Source: Clostridiales bacterium UBA1742
Lineage (GTDB): Bacteria > Bacillota > Clostridia > TANB77 > CAG-508
Direction: 5' to 3'
NCBI GenBank assembly: GCA_002314935.1
Contig: DCHW01000013.1
Span: forward strand, 10,996 to 74,995
DNA: 64,000 bases
Part shown: positions 19,581 through 28,976 of the stretch, piece after piece
Numbering within the stretch: position 1 is the first letter of the stretch
Layout: each line of letters begins with the position of its first letter
The notes under the pieces: generated by a model
What the model was told of the DNA's origin: nothing
The model's input: the letters and a program-made list of their open reading frames with translations, nothing else
Database searches by the model: none
Made by a program: the position numbers and the translations under genes

Positions 19581-20354
19581 TTATAAATTTATTCTTTCTA
19601 TTTTTTCTACTCGACATGTTTCGTCATTTAATGTTAACACAATTCCATTTAATATTGAGTTTTTATCTTCACTAACCTTATATTTTTCAGGTAGTGTTGT
19701 TACAAATCTTTTTATAGAAGCATCTACATTCATTCCTATAACAGATTTTTTAGGTCCTGTCATACCAATATCCGTAATATATGCAGTTCCATTTTCTAAT
19801 ATTTTTTCATCTGCTGTTGCAACATGTGTATGTGTTCCATAAATACAAGATACTTTTCCATCTAAATAATACCCTAATGCAATTTTTTCTGCTGTTGCTT
19901 CTGCATGAAAATCTATTATAATAATTTCTGCTTTGTCTTTTACTTCTTCTATTATTTCATCTGCAACATTGAATGGATTTTCTGACAATACATTCATATC
20001 TACTCTTCCAATTAAATTTATTACACATATATTTTTTTCATTATATTTAAAAATATTATAACCTTTTCCAACTACATTTTTAGCATAATTTGCAGGTCTT
20101 ATTAGATTTGAATTATCAATTATGTTAAAAATATCTTTTTTTCCCCATGTATGATTTCCCATTGTAATTACATTTACACCTGCTGTCATTAGTTCTTTAA
20201 AAATTTTAGAAGTAATTCCCATTCCATCTGCGCTATTTTCTCCATTTGCAATTATAAAATTAATATTTTCTTCTTTTTTATATTTTGGTAATATAGTTTT
20301 TACCTTATCAACACCATTTTGCCCTACAATATCTCCTATTATTAAAATTTTCAA
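19581..20354 (-). CDS. ymdB: YmdB-type metallophosphoesterase
   Basis: A 257-residue protein of the calcineurin-like phosphoesterase fold, close to Bacillus YmdB, which has 2',3'-cyclic nucleotide phosphodiesterase activity. Metal-ligand motifs are visible: IGDIVG (Asp), NGENSADG (Asn), TMGNHTWGKKD (Asn-His), DFHAEATAEK (His) and YGTHTHVATAD (two His). It follows rny with 130 bases between, as in Bacillus. The ATG at 20354 follows AAAGGAGAT. Confidence 0.95.
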   Translation of the reverse strand: MKILIIGDIVGQNGVDKVKTILPKYKKEENINFIIANGENSADGMGITSKIFKELMTAGVNVITMGNHTWGKKDIFNIIDNSNLIRPANYAKNVVGKGYNIFKYNEKNICVINLIGRVDMNVLSENPFNVADEIIEEVKDKAEIIIIDFHAEATAEKIALGYYLDGKVSCIYGTHTHVATADEKILENGTAYITDIGMTGPKKSVIGMNVDASIKRFVTTLPEKYKVSEDKNSILNGIVLTLNDETCRVEKIERINL

Positions 20355-20443
20355 TTTATAAATCTCCTTTATTTTTAATCTGTATTATATAATACTACAA
20401 AAATAATTTTTTATCAATTGTTTTTATTATTTGCTAGTACATA

Positions 20444-20476
20444 AAAAGAGATACACCATATGTGTATCCCTTAAAA
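20444..20476 (-). terminator. rny terminator
   Basis: GGATACACATATGGTGTATC hairpin followed by T residues on the minus strand after the rny stop. Confidence 0.75.
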
Positions 20477-20484
20477 ATTTTTTA

Positions 20485-22026
20485 TTATTTTGCATAATCT
20501 ATAGCTCTTGTTTCTCTAATAACATTTACTTTAATTTGTCCTGGATATTCCATTTCAGATTCGACTTTTTCAGCTACTTCTCTTGCCATAATAATCATTT
20601 GACTATCAGATATTTTTTCTGGTTTTACAACAAGTCTAATTTCTCTACCAGCTTGTATAGCATATGATTTGTCTACTCCTTCAAATGAATCAGCTATTTC
20701 TTCTAGTTTTTCTAATCTTTTAATGTATGTTTCTAAAGTTTCTCTTCTAGCTCCAGGTCTTGAAGCAGATATTGCATCTGCTGCCTGAACTAATACAGCT
20801 TCAATTGTTTTTGGTTCTACATCTCCATGATGTGCTCCTACAGCATTTATTATTAAATCATTTTCTTTGTATTTTTTTAATACATCTACACCAATTTCTA
20901 CGTGTGTTCCTTCCATATCATGATCTAAAGCTTTACCAATATCATGTAATAATCCAGCTCTTCTTGCAAGTTTAGGATCTAATCCCAATTCTTCTGCCAT
21001 TATTCTTGCTAAGTTAGAAACCTCTATAGAATGATTTAAAACATTTTGTCCATAACTTGTTCTGTATTTTAATTTTCCAATTAATCTTACTAAATCAGGA
21101 TGTAAACCATGAACTCCAGTTTCTAATACTGCTCTTTCTCCTTCTTGCTTTATTATTGCCTCTACTTCTTCTTTGGCTTTTTCAACCATTTCCTCTATTT
21201 TGGCAGGATGAATTCTTCCATCATCTATTAATTTTTCTAAGGCAATTTTAGCAACTTCTCTTCTTAATGGATCAAAACCAGATAAAATAACAGCTTCAGG
21301 TGTATCGTCTATTATCAAATCAATACCAGTTAATGTTTCCAATGTTTTTATGTTTCTTCCTTCTCTTCCTATTATTCTACCTTTCATATCATCATTTGGT
21401 AATGAAACAACAGATACGGTTGTTTCAGATGTATGATCTGCAGCACATTTTTGAATAGCATATCCAACAATTTCTCTTGCATTTTTTAAAGAATCTTCCT
21501 TTGCTTTTGCTTCAGATTCTTTTATTAATATAGCTTTTTCATCACATAATTTTCTATCCAATTGTTCCAATAAAATAACTTTTGCATCATCTTTAGATAA
21601 ACCAGATATTCTTTGTAGTTCCTCTAATTGTTTATTATACAAATCTTCTAAGCCTTTTCTTTTATTGTCATTTTCTTGCATTTTTCTTTCTAAATCTTTT
21701 TCTTTTTTTTCAAAAATTTCTGATCTTTTTTCTAAGTGTTCTTCCTTTTGAATTATTCTTTTTTCCTGTAGTCCTATTTCACTTCTTCTTTCTTTAATCT
21801 CTTGATCTAACTCATTTTTAGTTTTTAAAACCTCTTCTTTTGCTTTTAAAATTTCTTCTTTTCTTAAATTTTCTGCTTCCTTCTTTGCATTGTCTAATAT
21901 AGTTTGTGCTTCACTTTGAGCTCCTTTTATTTTAGATTCTGCTGTTTTCTTTCTAAGCACCATTCCAGCAGGTACTCCTACAGCCATTGAGATAAGAAAG
22001 GTGACTACAATTATTAATCCTGTCAT
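20485..22026 (-). CDS. rny: Ribonuclease Y
   Basis: A membrane-anchored endoribonuclease that starts mRNA decay. The 513-residue protein has an N-terminal membrane helix (residues 1-24), a long coiled coil rich in Lys/Glu (about 30-200) and a KH domain ([20 protein letters not shown]). The HD domain has [18 protein letters not shown] and later [10 protein letters not shown]. The ATG at 22026 follows AAAGAGGTGC. It carries no in-phase CGG although several CGG trinucleotides are possible in such a long gene. Confidence 0.97.
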   Translation of the reverse strand: MTGLIIVVTFLISMAVGVPAGMVLRKKTAESKIKGAQSEAQTILDNAKKEAENLRKEEILKAKEEVLKTKNELDQEIKERRSEIGLQEKRIIQKEEHLEKRSEIFEKKEKDLERKMQENDNKRKGLEDLYNKQLEELQRISGLSKDDAKVILLEQLDRKLCDEKAILIKESEAKAKEDSLKNAREIVGYAIQKCAADHTSETTVSVVSLPNDDMKGRIIGREGRNIKTLETLTGIDLIIDDTPEAVILSGFDPLRREVAKIALEKLIDDGRIHPAKIEEMVEKAKEEVEAIIKQEGERAVLETGVHGLHPDLVRLIGKLKYRTSYGQNVLNHSIEVSNLARIMAEELGLDPKLARRAGLLHDIGKALDHDMEGTHVEIGVDVLKKYKENDLIINAVGAHHGDVEPKTIEAVLVQAADAISASRPGARRETLETYIKRLEKLEEIADSFEGVDKSYAIQAGREIRLVVKPEKISDSQMIIMAREVAEKVESEMEYPGQIKVNVIRETRAIDYAK

Positions 22027-22157
22027 AAATAATGCACCTCTTTCTATTTGATTTTCAATGTTCAGATAATAATATATTAATTACAAATTATTTATACTAA
22101 ATTCTGTACTATTCTATTTTACCTTGATTATTAAAAACTGTCAAGGTATCACTATTA

Positions 22158-22194
22158 AAAAATCACAATCTATTTTAGATTGTGATTTTTTAAT
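22158..22194. terminator. Terminator between dpaB and rny
   Basis: AAAAAATCACAATCTA TTTTAGATTGTGATTTTTT perfect hairpin placed just after the dpaB stop. Confidence 0.85.
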
Positions 22195-22198
22195 AATT

Positions 22199-22779
22199 TC
22201 AAAGCAATATTGGCTGTATTTGCTCTCCTTCTATAGCTTTTAATATGGTTGATAAAATATATTTAGGATCAAAAACTATTGAACGAGGTTTTGTTATAGG
22301 ATTATCTTGTCTAATTGGAATAAAATATGTGTGTTTTCTATTTAATAACTTCCCTATATTTTCAGCACTTCCAGCTAACGCATCATTAGTTGATATACCA
22401 ATTACTAAAGGATTTTCATTTCTTAAATGAGATTTAACTGCCATAAGAACTGGTGTATCATTTATACCATTTGCCATTTTACCGAATTGTATTTCCGAGA
22501 ACATGGTGCAACTACCATTATATCTGTAAGTTTTTTTGGACCTATAGGTTCTGCATCTTCAATAGTATGAATAATCTTTTTTCCTGTAATATCTTCTATT
22601 TTATCTATAAAATCCTTTGCCTTTCCAAATTTACTATCAATATTGTAACTATTAAAAGACATTATAGGTATAACTTCAGCACCTTCTTCTATCAGTTTTG
22701 AAATTTGGGGAATTGTTTTTTCAAATGTACAAAATGAACCTGTTAATGCAAATCCAACTTTTTTTCCTATTAATAACAT
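22199..22779 (-). CDS. dpaB: Dipicolinate synthase subunit B, two +1 frame changes at in-phase CGG
   Basis: DpaB (SpoVFB) is the flavoprotein-like subunit that makes dipicolinic acid in the mother cell with DpaA. The N-terminus reads GKKVGFALTGSFCTFEK. After MVVAPCS the frame hits TCT CGG A; skipping C gives SGNTI. Four codons later comes ATT CGG T; skipping C again gives GKMANGINDTPVLMAVKSHLR and the rest of a 192-residue protein of normal length. Neither single shift is enough: after only one shift the next codons are CGG TAA, a stop. The flavoprotein signature (APCSGNT..K.ANG.NDTPVLMA) appears only after both. It ends at a TGA at 22199. dpaA is at a different locus here. Confidence 0.93.
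22482..22484 (-). other. In-phase CGG, second +1 recoding site in dpaB
   Basis: ATT CGG TAA in the frame set by the first shift; skipping the C gives GGT AAA ATG and avoids a stop. Confidence 0.88.
22495..22497 (-). other. In-phase CGG, first +1 recoding site in dpaB
   Basis: TCT CGG A; skipping the C gives the conserved Ser-Gly-Asn of the flavoprotein motif. Confidence 0.9.
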
Positions 22780-22874
22780 AAATTTAAAATCCTCCCCTCT
22801 TATGTGTATATAATATAGTATGAATTTATGTTAATTTAAGTAACTAAATTTACATTAAAAATTTCCATATTTTA

Positions 22875-23045
22875 TTATTGATTATTTATTTGCTCATTTA
22901 CTTTTTTTATCTGATTATCAAATCCCGTAAGTGCTGCAAATGGTGCGAACTGTGCAGTCCTTGCTTCAATTGACATTCTTTTATGTTTGTTAGAAGTATG
23001 TTGTGGTAAATTTATAATATCATTATATTTTTCAATACTATCCAT
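22875..23045 (-). CDS. Small protein partner of the Y-family polymerase
   Basis: A 56-residue reading frame not long enough to stand out alone but well supported. It contains RMSIEARTAQFAPFAALTGF, a motif I recall from small proteins encoded beside DinB/UmuC-type polymerases in Bacillota (YolD-like group). Its ATG shares one base with the polymerase stop codon (TAATG overlap), so translation is coupled. A role in controlling translesion polymerase activity is inferred from position. Confidence 0.75.
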   Translation of the reverse strand: MDSIEKYNDIINLPQHTSNKHKRMSIEARTAQFAPFAALTGFDNQIKKVNEQINNQ

Positions 23046-24520
23046 TAAGCGTTATGACCTCCTATTTGATTATTCCTTTCTATTGTAGTTCCTCCCTTGA
23101 CTAAATTGATTCCTCTTATTATTGCATTTTTCCCATATTTATTTTTTATATTAAGCATTGTATTTTGAATTTTTCTTTGTCTCTCCTCATTATGCATTTG
23201 GTTTTTCTGTTCATCAATATTTGCAAATAAATTTATCTGTTCAAAATCTTTTTCTTTTATTGTATCTACATTTACAACATTATTTGCAATTACATATATT
23301 TTTCTTGTTAAAAGATTTTTATCAATTATTCTATCATATAGCTTTATAAATGCCTCCATTATTAATTTACTTGAAGATGTTTTATCACTTAAATTAATTG
23401 TACCATGTGCATGTTTTGGAATTTTTCTTCCATAAAAATCTGTTTTTATTTCGCCTTTATATTCTTTGTTTTTCAGATTTATTACATCATATTCTACTGT
23501 TAAAACCAATTGACTTGTAACTAAATTTTTTTCTACTAAATCTAAAGCCAATAATTCTGCCATTTCTTTTATATTAATTTTTGTTTTTTCATAATCACAT
23601 GGACAATGTAAAACTTGACCAGAACTTATACTATTTGTTGAAGGTTTATATGCTTTTATATCTTTTATTGTGCATGGTTCATATCCCCAACTATGATCTA
23701 TTAATAATTCTGCATTAACTCCAAATAATTTGTACAATAAATCTTCATTATTTATTGAACATCTAGCAATATCTCCCATTGTATAAATTCCTCGTGCCTC
23801 TAGTTTTTTTAAATATCCTCTTCCTATTCTCCAAAAATCAGTTAATGGTCTATGATTCCATAATAATTTTCTATAACTCATTTCATCTAGCTCTGCTATT
23901 CTTACTCCATATTTATTTGGAGCTACATGTTTTGCCCAAATATCCATTGCAACTTTAGCAAGATATAAATTTGATCCAATTCCAGCAGTTGCAGTAATTC
24001 GGGTAGATGAATACACATCTTGTATAATCTTAGTGGTTAATTCATATGCAGACATTTTATATGTATTTAAATACTCTGTAGCATCGCAAAACACTTCATC
24101 TATTGAATACACATATATATCTTCTGATGAAAAATATTTCAAATATATTTTATAAATCTCTGTACTATATTTCATATAATATGCCATTCTTGGCTTAGCT
24201 ATAATATACTTCAACTTTAATCCTGCATTTTGTTTAAGTTCAACACTATTAAATGACTCTCCAATAAATTCTTTTTTTGGAGCTTTCATTTTTCTTTCAC
24301 AATTCACTTGATTTACTTTTTCTATAACCTCATATAATCTTGCTCGACCTTTTATGCCATAGCATTTCAACGATGGTGTTACTGCTAAACACACTGTTTT
24401 TTCTGTACGTTTTTCATCAGCAACAACCAAATTTGTAATCATAGGATCTAATCCTCTTTCAACACATTCTACTGATGCATAAAAACTTTTTAAATCAATA
24501 CAAATATATATCCTGTTCAT
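23045..24520 (-). CDS. Y-family DNA polymerase (DinB/UmuC type)
   Basis: A translesion polymerase of about 491 residues. MNRIYICIDLKSFYASVECV carries the first catalytic Asp, YVYSIDEVFCDAT the SIDE-type catalytic pair, and ATAGIGSNLYLAKVAMD the TAGIG motif. I choose the ATG at 24520, preceded by AGGAGT, rather than longer upstream frames. An SOS-like box lies about 55 bases upstream. Compared with DinB it lacks an obvious clamp-binding QxxLF at the very end, though EQINLFAN near residue 445 could serve. The small partner gene follows with overlapping stop and start. Confidence 0.92.
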   Translation of the reverse strand: MNRIYICIDLKSFYASVECVERGLDPMITNLVVADEKRTEKTVCLAVTPSLKCYGIKGRARLYEVIEKVNQVNCERKMKAPKKEFIGESFNSVELKQNAGLKLKYIIAKPRMAYYMKYSTEIYKIYLKYFSSEDIYVYSIDEVFCDATEYLNTYKMSAYELTTKIIQDVYSSTRITATAGIGSNLYLAKVAMDIWAKHVAPNKYGVRIAELDEMSYRKLLWNHRPLTDFWRIGRGYLKKLEARGIYTMGDIARCSINNEDLLYKLFGVNAELLIDHSWGYEPCTIKDIKAYKPSTNSISSGQVLHCPCDYEKTKINIKEMAELLALDLVEKNLVTSQLVLTVEYDVINLKNKEYKGEIKTDFYGRKIPKHAHGTINLSDKTSSSKLIMEAFIKLYDRIIDKNLLTRKIYVIANNVVNVDTIKEKDFEQINLFANIDEQKNQMHNEERQRKIQNTMLNIKNKYGKNAIIRGINLVKGGTTIERNNQIGGHNA

Positions 24521-24573
24521 TTTATTACTCCTATAAATTATTATATTAAATATAACATAAATTTTTACAAATG

Positions 24574-24587
24574 TAAACATTTGTTTG
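24574..24587 (-). promoter_or_regulatory. SOS (LexA)-like box upstream of the Y-family polymerase
   Basis: CAAACAAATGTTTA on the minus strand shares the AAAC-N4-GTTT arrangement seen before recA. It lies within a promoter-like AT-rich region. Confidence 0.6.
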
Positions 24588-24617
24588 TGTTTGTGGTGTA
24601 ATATTTTATAAAACCAA

Positions 24618-24647
24618 AAGGCATTTGCAAATTTAGCAAATGCCTTT
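24618..24647 (-). terminator. thiN terminator
   Basis: GGCATTTGC TAAATTT GCAAATGCC hairpin followed by TTTTGGTTTT on the minus strand. Confidence 0.8.
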
Positions 24648-24667
24648 CTCTTTTTAATTTATTTTAT

Positions 24668-25312
24668 TCAATCCTTTGATTTTATTATTATTAATATTCC
24701 ATTTTTTAACTCTATGCTTGCTTCTTCTAATATTTGTTCATTACTAATTCCTAAGCTATTTCCAATTTCTAAAGTGTATTTATTTAATTCATATTTAAAT
24801 CCCTTTAATGTTACATCTTCTACTTTACTAGTTAAAGGTATTATAGAAATATATTTATAATTTTCATCTTTTTTTATTGTAGTATTCTTATTTATAAGTT
24901 TAATTTCATTATTGAAATTAACAATTTTAGCATCTATCCCATTATCCATACATTCTTTTAAAATATTAATATTACCCAATACATGATCTATTCTAGTTCC
25001 AATTGCACCTATTATAATTATATCCGTACTTTTTAAATCTATTGCAAGTTTTATGGCCATATGTGTATCTGTATAATCCTTTTCAGGATTTAATTTTATT
25101 ATTTCTATATCTTTATTGCAATATTTTAAAAATATATTTTTATTTATTGAATCAAAATCTCCAATAATATAATTAGGTTCTATATTACATTTATCAAGTA
25201 TTTCTAATCCTTTATCTACTGCAATTATATTTTGAAATTTATTATTATAAAATATATTTTTAAAATATTCTTCCGTTTCTTCTCCACCAGTTACAATTAC
25301 TGTATTTATCAT
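24668..25312 (-). CDS. thiN: Thiamine pyrophosphokinase
   Basis: Converts thiamine and ATP to thiamine diphosphate. The 214-residue protein has IAVDKGLEIL, YIIGDFDSINK, LNPEKDYTDTHMAI and IGAIGTRIDHVLGNI, the substrate- and metal-binding motifs of the family. It lies three bases downstream of the exporter subunit gene, so it is probably cotranscribed with it. In Bacillus thiN sits near rpe and spoVM; here it is about 6 kb away from them. Confidence 0.95.
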   Translation of the reverse strand: MINTVIVTGGEETEEYFKNIFYNNKFQNIIAVDKGLEILDKCNIEPNYIIGDFDSINKNIFLKYCNKDIEIIKLNPEKDYTDTHMAIKLAIDLKSTDIIIIGAIGTRIDHVLGNINILKECMDNGIDAKIVNFNNEIKLINKNTTIKKDENYKYISIIPLTSKVEDVTLKGFKYELNKYTLEIGNSLGISNEQILEEASIELKNGILIIIKSKD

Positions 25313-25314
25313 AT

Positions 25315-25746
25315 TTATCCCTTCACTTTTCTTTTTACTTTAAATTTTCCAATTGATTCAACTATAAATATTGATAACGCAATAGCCCCTGCAATTAATA
25401 TTGTTTGATAAAAATATTTTTTAGTCATATATGAATTATTGTTAAGTATATAATAAGCAGTTTTATATACTGCAACTCCTGGAACTATTGGAAGTATTCC
25501 TGGTACAAAAAATATACTTACTATTGCTTTTAATGCCTTAGATAATATAACTGAGATTATTGCAATAACTAATGCAGATAATAATGATGCAAAAACAGTT
25601 GAATACCCTATATTCATAAAACATAAATATACAATCCAGCCAATTGCTCCTGTTGAACCAGCTAAAAGTAAATATTTTTTTGGAACACCTATAACTATTG
25701 AAAAACTCAATGTTGCTACCAAAGAAACTATCGCTTGAATTATCAT
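25315..25746 (-). CDS. Threonine/serine exporter family, small membrane subunit (DUF3815 type)
   Basis: A 143-residue protein with about four to five membrane helices and the family stretch FFVPGILPIVPGVAVYKTAYY. In actinobacteria ThrE is one protein; many Bacillota split it in two. The start overlaps the end of the larger subunit by four bases (ATGATAA type), so the pair is translated together. The transported substrate is not known. Confidence 0.85.
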   Translation of the reverse strand: MIIQAIVSLVATLSFSIVIGVPKKYLLLAGSTGAIGWIVYLCFMNIGYSTVFASLLSALVIAIISVILSKALKAIVSIFFVPGILPIVPGVAVYKTAYYILNNNSYMTKKYFYQTILIAGAIALSIFIVESIGKFKVKRKVKG

Positions 25747-26540
25747 AAAGCAAAACCTCCTAATAATAAATTTGCAATTCCAATTCCTAATCCTACTCCG
25801 ACAGCAATTGATGCTGCTCTTATAACAGCTTCTAGTACTTTAGCAATTCCAGACATATAATCTCCATTTAATGAATCTAATGTAGCGTTTGTAATTGCAA
25901 CACCTGGAACTAAAGGCATTATTGTTCCAATTATTACTAAATCAATATTTACTTGAAATAATTTATTACTTATAATAGCAATCATAGATACTATAGCTGT
26001 TGAATTTAAATTAATTACAAATGAATTTGTTTGTAGTTTTTTTCCTAATTTAGAAATTAATACTAAAATAATTCCACAGATTAGTGCAGTTACTGTATCT
26101 ATCCATCCACCTTGCAACATTATAACAAAAGCAGGTGGTATTATCATTAACGAAATATTAATTAACCATTTATTATATTCTTTATGTTTCTTGATTTTTT
26201 TCAATTCATGAAATGCCTCAGTTAATTCTATTTTTCCATTACAAAACTGTGTACTAATCTCATGTACTAGTTGTATTTTACTTAAATTTGTATCTCTTTC
26301 CTTTATTCTTCTAACTACAGTTATAGGATTAATATCAGCATCCGACATTGTTGCAGTAATATTAGTAGTCATTACAACTGCTTCTATATGTTTCATTTTT
26401 TGCGTTTTTAGTATCTTTTCTATAGTTTCCTCAACTAAATTTGTTTCTGCCCCATTTCTTAGCATTATTTCGCCAGCTAATACAGCAGTATCCATTAACA
26501 ATCTATAATCAACATTTTCTACAGTTGCCATTTTATACAC
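25743..26540 (-). CDS. Threonine/serine exporter family, large subunit (DUF1212 type)
   Basis: A 265-residue protein. The N-terminal soluble half has AGEIMLRNGAETNLVEETI, typical of the ThrE-like family. The C-terminal half has about five membrane helices with GTIMPLVPGVAITNATLD. It works with the neighbouring small subunit as an amino acid or small acid exporter by family inference. The ATG at 26540 follows AGAGGTGTATAA. Confidence 0.87.
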   Translation of the reverse strand: MYKMATVENVDYRLLMDTAVLAGEIMLRNGAETNLVEETIEKILKTQKMKHIEAVVMTTNITATMSDADINPITVVRRIKERDTNLSKIQLVHEISTQFCNGKIELTEAFHELKKIKKHKEYNKWLINISLMIIPPAFVIMLQGGWIDTVTALICGIILVLISKLGKKLQTNSFVINLNSTAIVSMIAIISNKLFQVNIDLVIIGTIMPLVPGVAITNATLDSLNGDYMSGIAKVLEAVIRAASIAVGVGLGIGIANLLLGGFAL

Positions 26541-26544
26541 CTCT

Positions 26545-26580
26545 TTTGTTTTTTTAAGCTCTACAAATTATGTAGAGCTT
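26545..26580 (-). terminator. ackA terminator
   Basis: AAGCTCTACATAATTTGTAGAGCTT hairpin followed by a T run on the minus strand between ackA and the exporter genes. Confidence 0.85.
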
Positions 26581-26589
26581 AACTGAATT

Positions 26590-27792
26590 CTATTTAATTA
26601 ATTCTGCTGTTTCTTCTGCAATTTTTAATTCTTCATTTGTTGGAATAATATACATCTTTATTTTTGATTCTGGTTTACTTATTATTCCTTCATATTGTTC
26701 ATCATCATTGTGTGAATCATCAAAAACTATTCCTAATTCTTCTAATCCATCCACACATCTATTTACAACATCAGGGTTATGTTCTCCGATTCCACCCTCA
26801 AATATAATTGCATCAACATGTCCTAAAGCAGCCATATATGATCCTATGTATTTCTTTACTCTATATCCAAACATTTTTAATGCAAGTTCTGCTCTTTCAT
26901 TACCTTGTTTACTTAATTCTTTTAAATCCCTTACATCTCCAGTAACATTTGTTACTCCTAAAAGTCCAGATTTCTTATTTAATATTTCCATCATTTCTGA
27001 AATAGTTAAGTTTTCTTTTTTCATTACAAATTCTAATACAGCTGGATCTAAATCTCCACATCTTGTTCCCATTATTAATCCTTCTAAAGGAGTTAATCCC
27101 ATTGATGTGTCAATACATTTTCCATTTTTTATTGCTGCAACACTTGCCCCATTACCTAAGTGACAAGAAATAATATTTATATCATCTTTGTTTTTTCCTA
27201 AAACTTTTGCAGCAGTTTCTGTTATAAATTTATGTGATGTACCGTGTGCACCATATCTTTTTATTCCATATTTTTCATAATACTCATATGGTATTGCATA
27301 TAAAGCAGCTTCTTCAGGAATTGTTGTGTGAAATGCTGTATCAAAAACTAATGCTTGTGGTACATTTGGCATTGTTTTCATACATGCATTTATACCTTGT
27401 AAATGAGCAGGATTATGTAATGGAGCATATTCAATACATTTATTATATTCTTCCATTACCTCATCATTTATAAGTACTGTATGGGTAAAATTAGGTCCAC
27501 CATTTACTATTCTATGTCCAATTCCATTTATTTCAGATAAATCTTTTATTACGCCATTTTCTGAATCTGTTAAATATTTAATAACTGTTTCAAATGCAAC
27601 TGTATGATCTGGTAATTCAACTTCATCTCTTACTTTTGAACCATTACCTTTTTTGTATTCGATAAAAGGTTTATTTATTCCAGCTCCACCTATTCTATCA
27701 CATCTACCAGATGCCAATACATCATTATTCTCCATGTTTATTAATTGATATTTTAATGAAGAACTTCCACAATTTACTACTAAAATTTTCAT
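26590..27792 (-). CDS. ackA: Acetate kinase
   Basis: Transfers phosphate from acetyl phosphate to ADP, giving acetate and ATP. The 400-residue protein starts MKILVVNCGSSSLKYQLI and has GIGHRIVNGG, ISCHLGNGASVAAI and EGGIGEHNPDV. It is preceded by pta 91 bases upstream, the usual pair for acetate formation during fermentation. A REP-like repeat lies between the two genes. No in-phase CGG is present. Confidence 0.98.
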   Translation of the reverse strand: MKILVVNCGSSSLKYQLINMENNDVLASGRCDRIGGAGINKPFIEYKKGNGSKVRDEVELPDHTVAFETVIKYLTDSENGVIKDLSEINGIGHRIVNGGPNFTHTVLINDEVMEEYNKCIEYAPLHNPAHLQGINACMKTMPNVPQALVFDTAFHTTIPEEAALYAIPYEYYEKYGIKRYGAHGTSHKFITETAAKVLGKNKDDINIISCHLGNGASVAAIKNGKCIDTSMGLTPLEGLIMGTRCGDLDPAVLEFVMKKENLTISEMMEILNKKSGLLGVTNVTGDVRDLKELSKQGNERAELALKMFGYRVKKYIGSYMAALGHVDAIIFEGGIGEHNPDVVNRCVDGLEELGIVFDDSHNDDEQYEGIISKPESKIKMYIIPTNEELKIAEETAELIK

Positions 27793-27830
27793 TTTTAAAT
27801 TCTCTCCTTTATTTGTTTATTCTATAATTA

Positions 27831-27852
27831 GGGCGATTAAAATCGCCCCTAC
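27831..27852. repeat. REP-like palindromic repeat, copy 4
   Basis: GGGCGATTAAAATCGCCC followed by CTAC, in the gap between pta and ackA. Confidence 0.88.
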
Positions 27853-27883
27853 ATTTTTTATAAATACTTTATACTCTCTTTAT

Positions 27884-28876
27884 TTATTGTGCTTGTACAC
27901 ATGTAATAGCTACAACCCCAACTATATCTTCTGCTTTACATCCTCTTGATAAATCATTAACTGGTTTTGCAATTCCTTGGCAAATTGGTCCATAAGCTTC
28001 AGCTTTTGCTAATCTTTCTACTAATTTATATCCAATATTTCCAGCTTCTAATTCTGGAAATACTAATGTGTTTGCATTTCCAGCCACTTTACTTTCTGGT
28101 GCTTTTAATTTGGCAATACTTGGAACAATTGCAGCATCTAATTGCATTTCTCCATCAATTAATAACTCTGGTGCTTTTGTTTTTGCAAATTCTGTTGCTG
28201 TTCTTACTTTATCTACTTCTTCTGCTTTTGCACTTCCCATTGTTGAATAAGAAAGCATTGCAACTTTTGCTTCTTTTCCTGTTAATTGTTCAAAACTTTT
28301 TGCTGATGATATTGCTATCTCAGAAAGTTCTTCTGCATTTGGATTTTGATTTAATCCACAATCAGCAAATCCAAGCACACCATTTTCGCCATATTCACAA
28401 TTTGGAACATCTAATATTGAAAATGTTGATACAATTTTTGTATCTGGTGCTGTTTTTATAATTTGAAGTGCTGGTCTTAAAGTATCTGCAGTTGAATGTG
28501 CAGCTCCTGATACTAATCCATCAGCATCATTTTGTTTTAACATCATCATTCCAAAAAATACTGGATCCAATAATAGTTCTTTTGCTTTTTCTTCTGTCAT
28601 ACCTTTATGTTTTCTTAATTCATAAAAACCATTTGCATATTCTGTATATTTTTCAGAATTGCTTGGTTCAATTATTGTAACCTTTGATATATCAAATTCA
28701 TTTTCATTTGCAATTTTGGCAATCTCTTCTTTATTTCCAATTAAAACAATTTTACAAAATTCATCTTTTGAAATTATATCAACAGCTTTAAGTGTTCTAA
28801 TATCTGTTGCTTCTGGTAATACTATAGTTTTAATATCTTTTTTTGCTCTTAATTTTATATCATCTATAAATGACAT
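27884..28876 (-). CDS. pta: Phosphate acetyltransferase
   Basis: Converts acetyl-CoA and phosphate to acetyl phosphate, the substrate of AckA. I choose the ATG at 28876 (MSFIDDIKLRAKKD), preceded by GAGGGAATTTA, giving 330 residues, the usual short form. Motifs include IVLPEATDIRTLKA, DGLVSGAAHSTADTLRPALQI and VFPELEAGNIGYK. It ends with SRGCKAEDIVGVVAITCVQA. Confidence 0.97.
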   Translation of the reverse strand: MSFIDDIKLRAKKDIKTIVLPEATDIRTLKAVDIISKDEFCKIVLIGNKEEIAKIANENEFDISKVTIIEPSNSEKYTEYANGFYELRKHKGMTEEKAKELLLDPVFFGMMMLKQNDADGLVSGAAHSTADTLRPALQIIKTAPDTKIVSTFSILDVPNCEYGENGVLGFADCGLNQNPNAEELSEIAISSAKSFEQLTGKEAKVAMLSYSTMGSAKAEEVDKVRTATEFAKTKAPELLIDGEMQLDAAIVPSIAKLKAPESKVAGNANTLVFPELEAGNIGYKLVERLAKAEAYGPICQGIAKPVNDLSRGCKAEDIVGVVAITCVQAQ

Positions 28877-28976
28877 TAAATTCCCTCCTCTTTTATTATA
28901 AGCATTCTTAAGTATTATATAAAGAAAACTCAAAAAGTACAAGGCTTTTTATGAATTTTTGTAATTATACTCCGTT

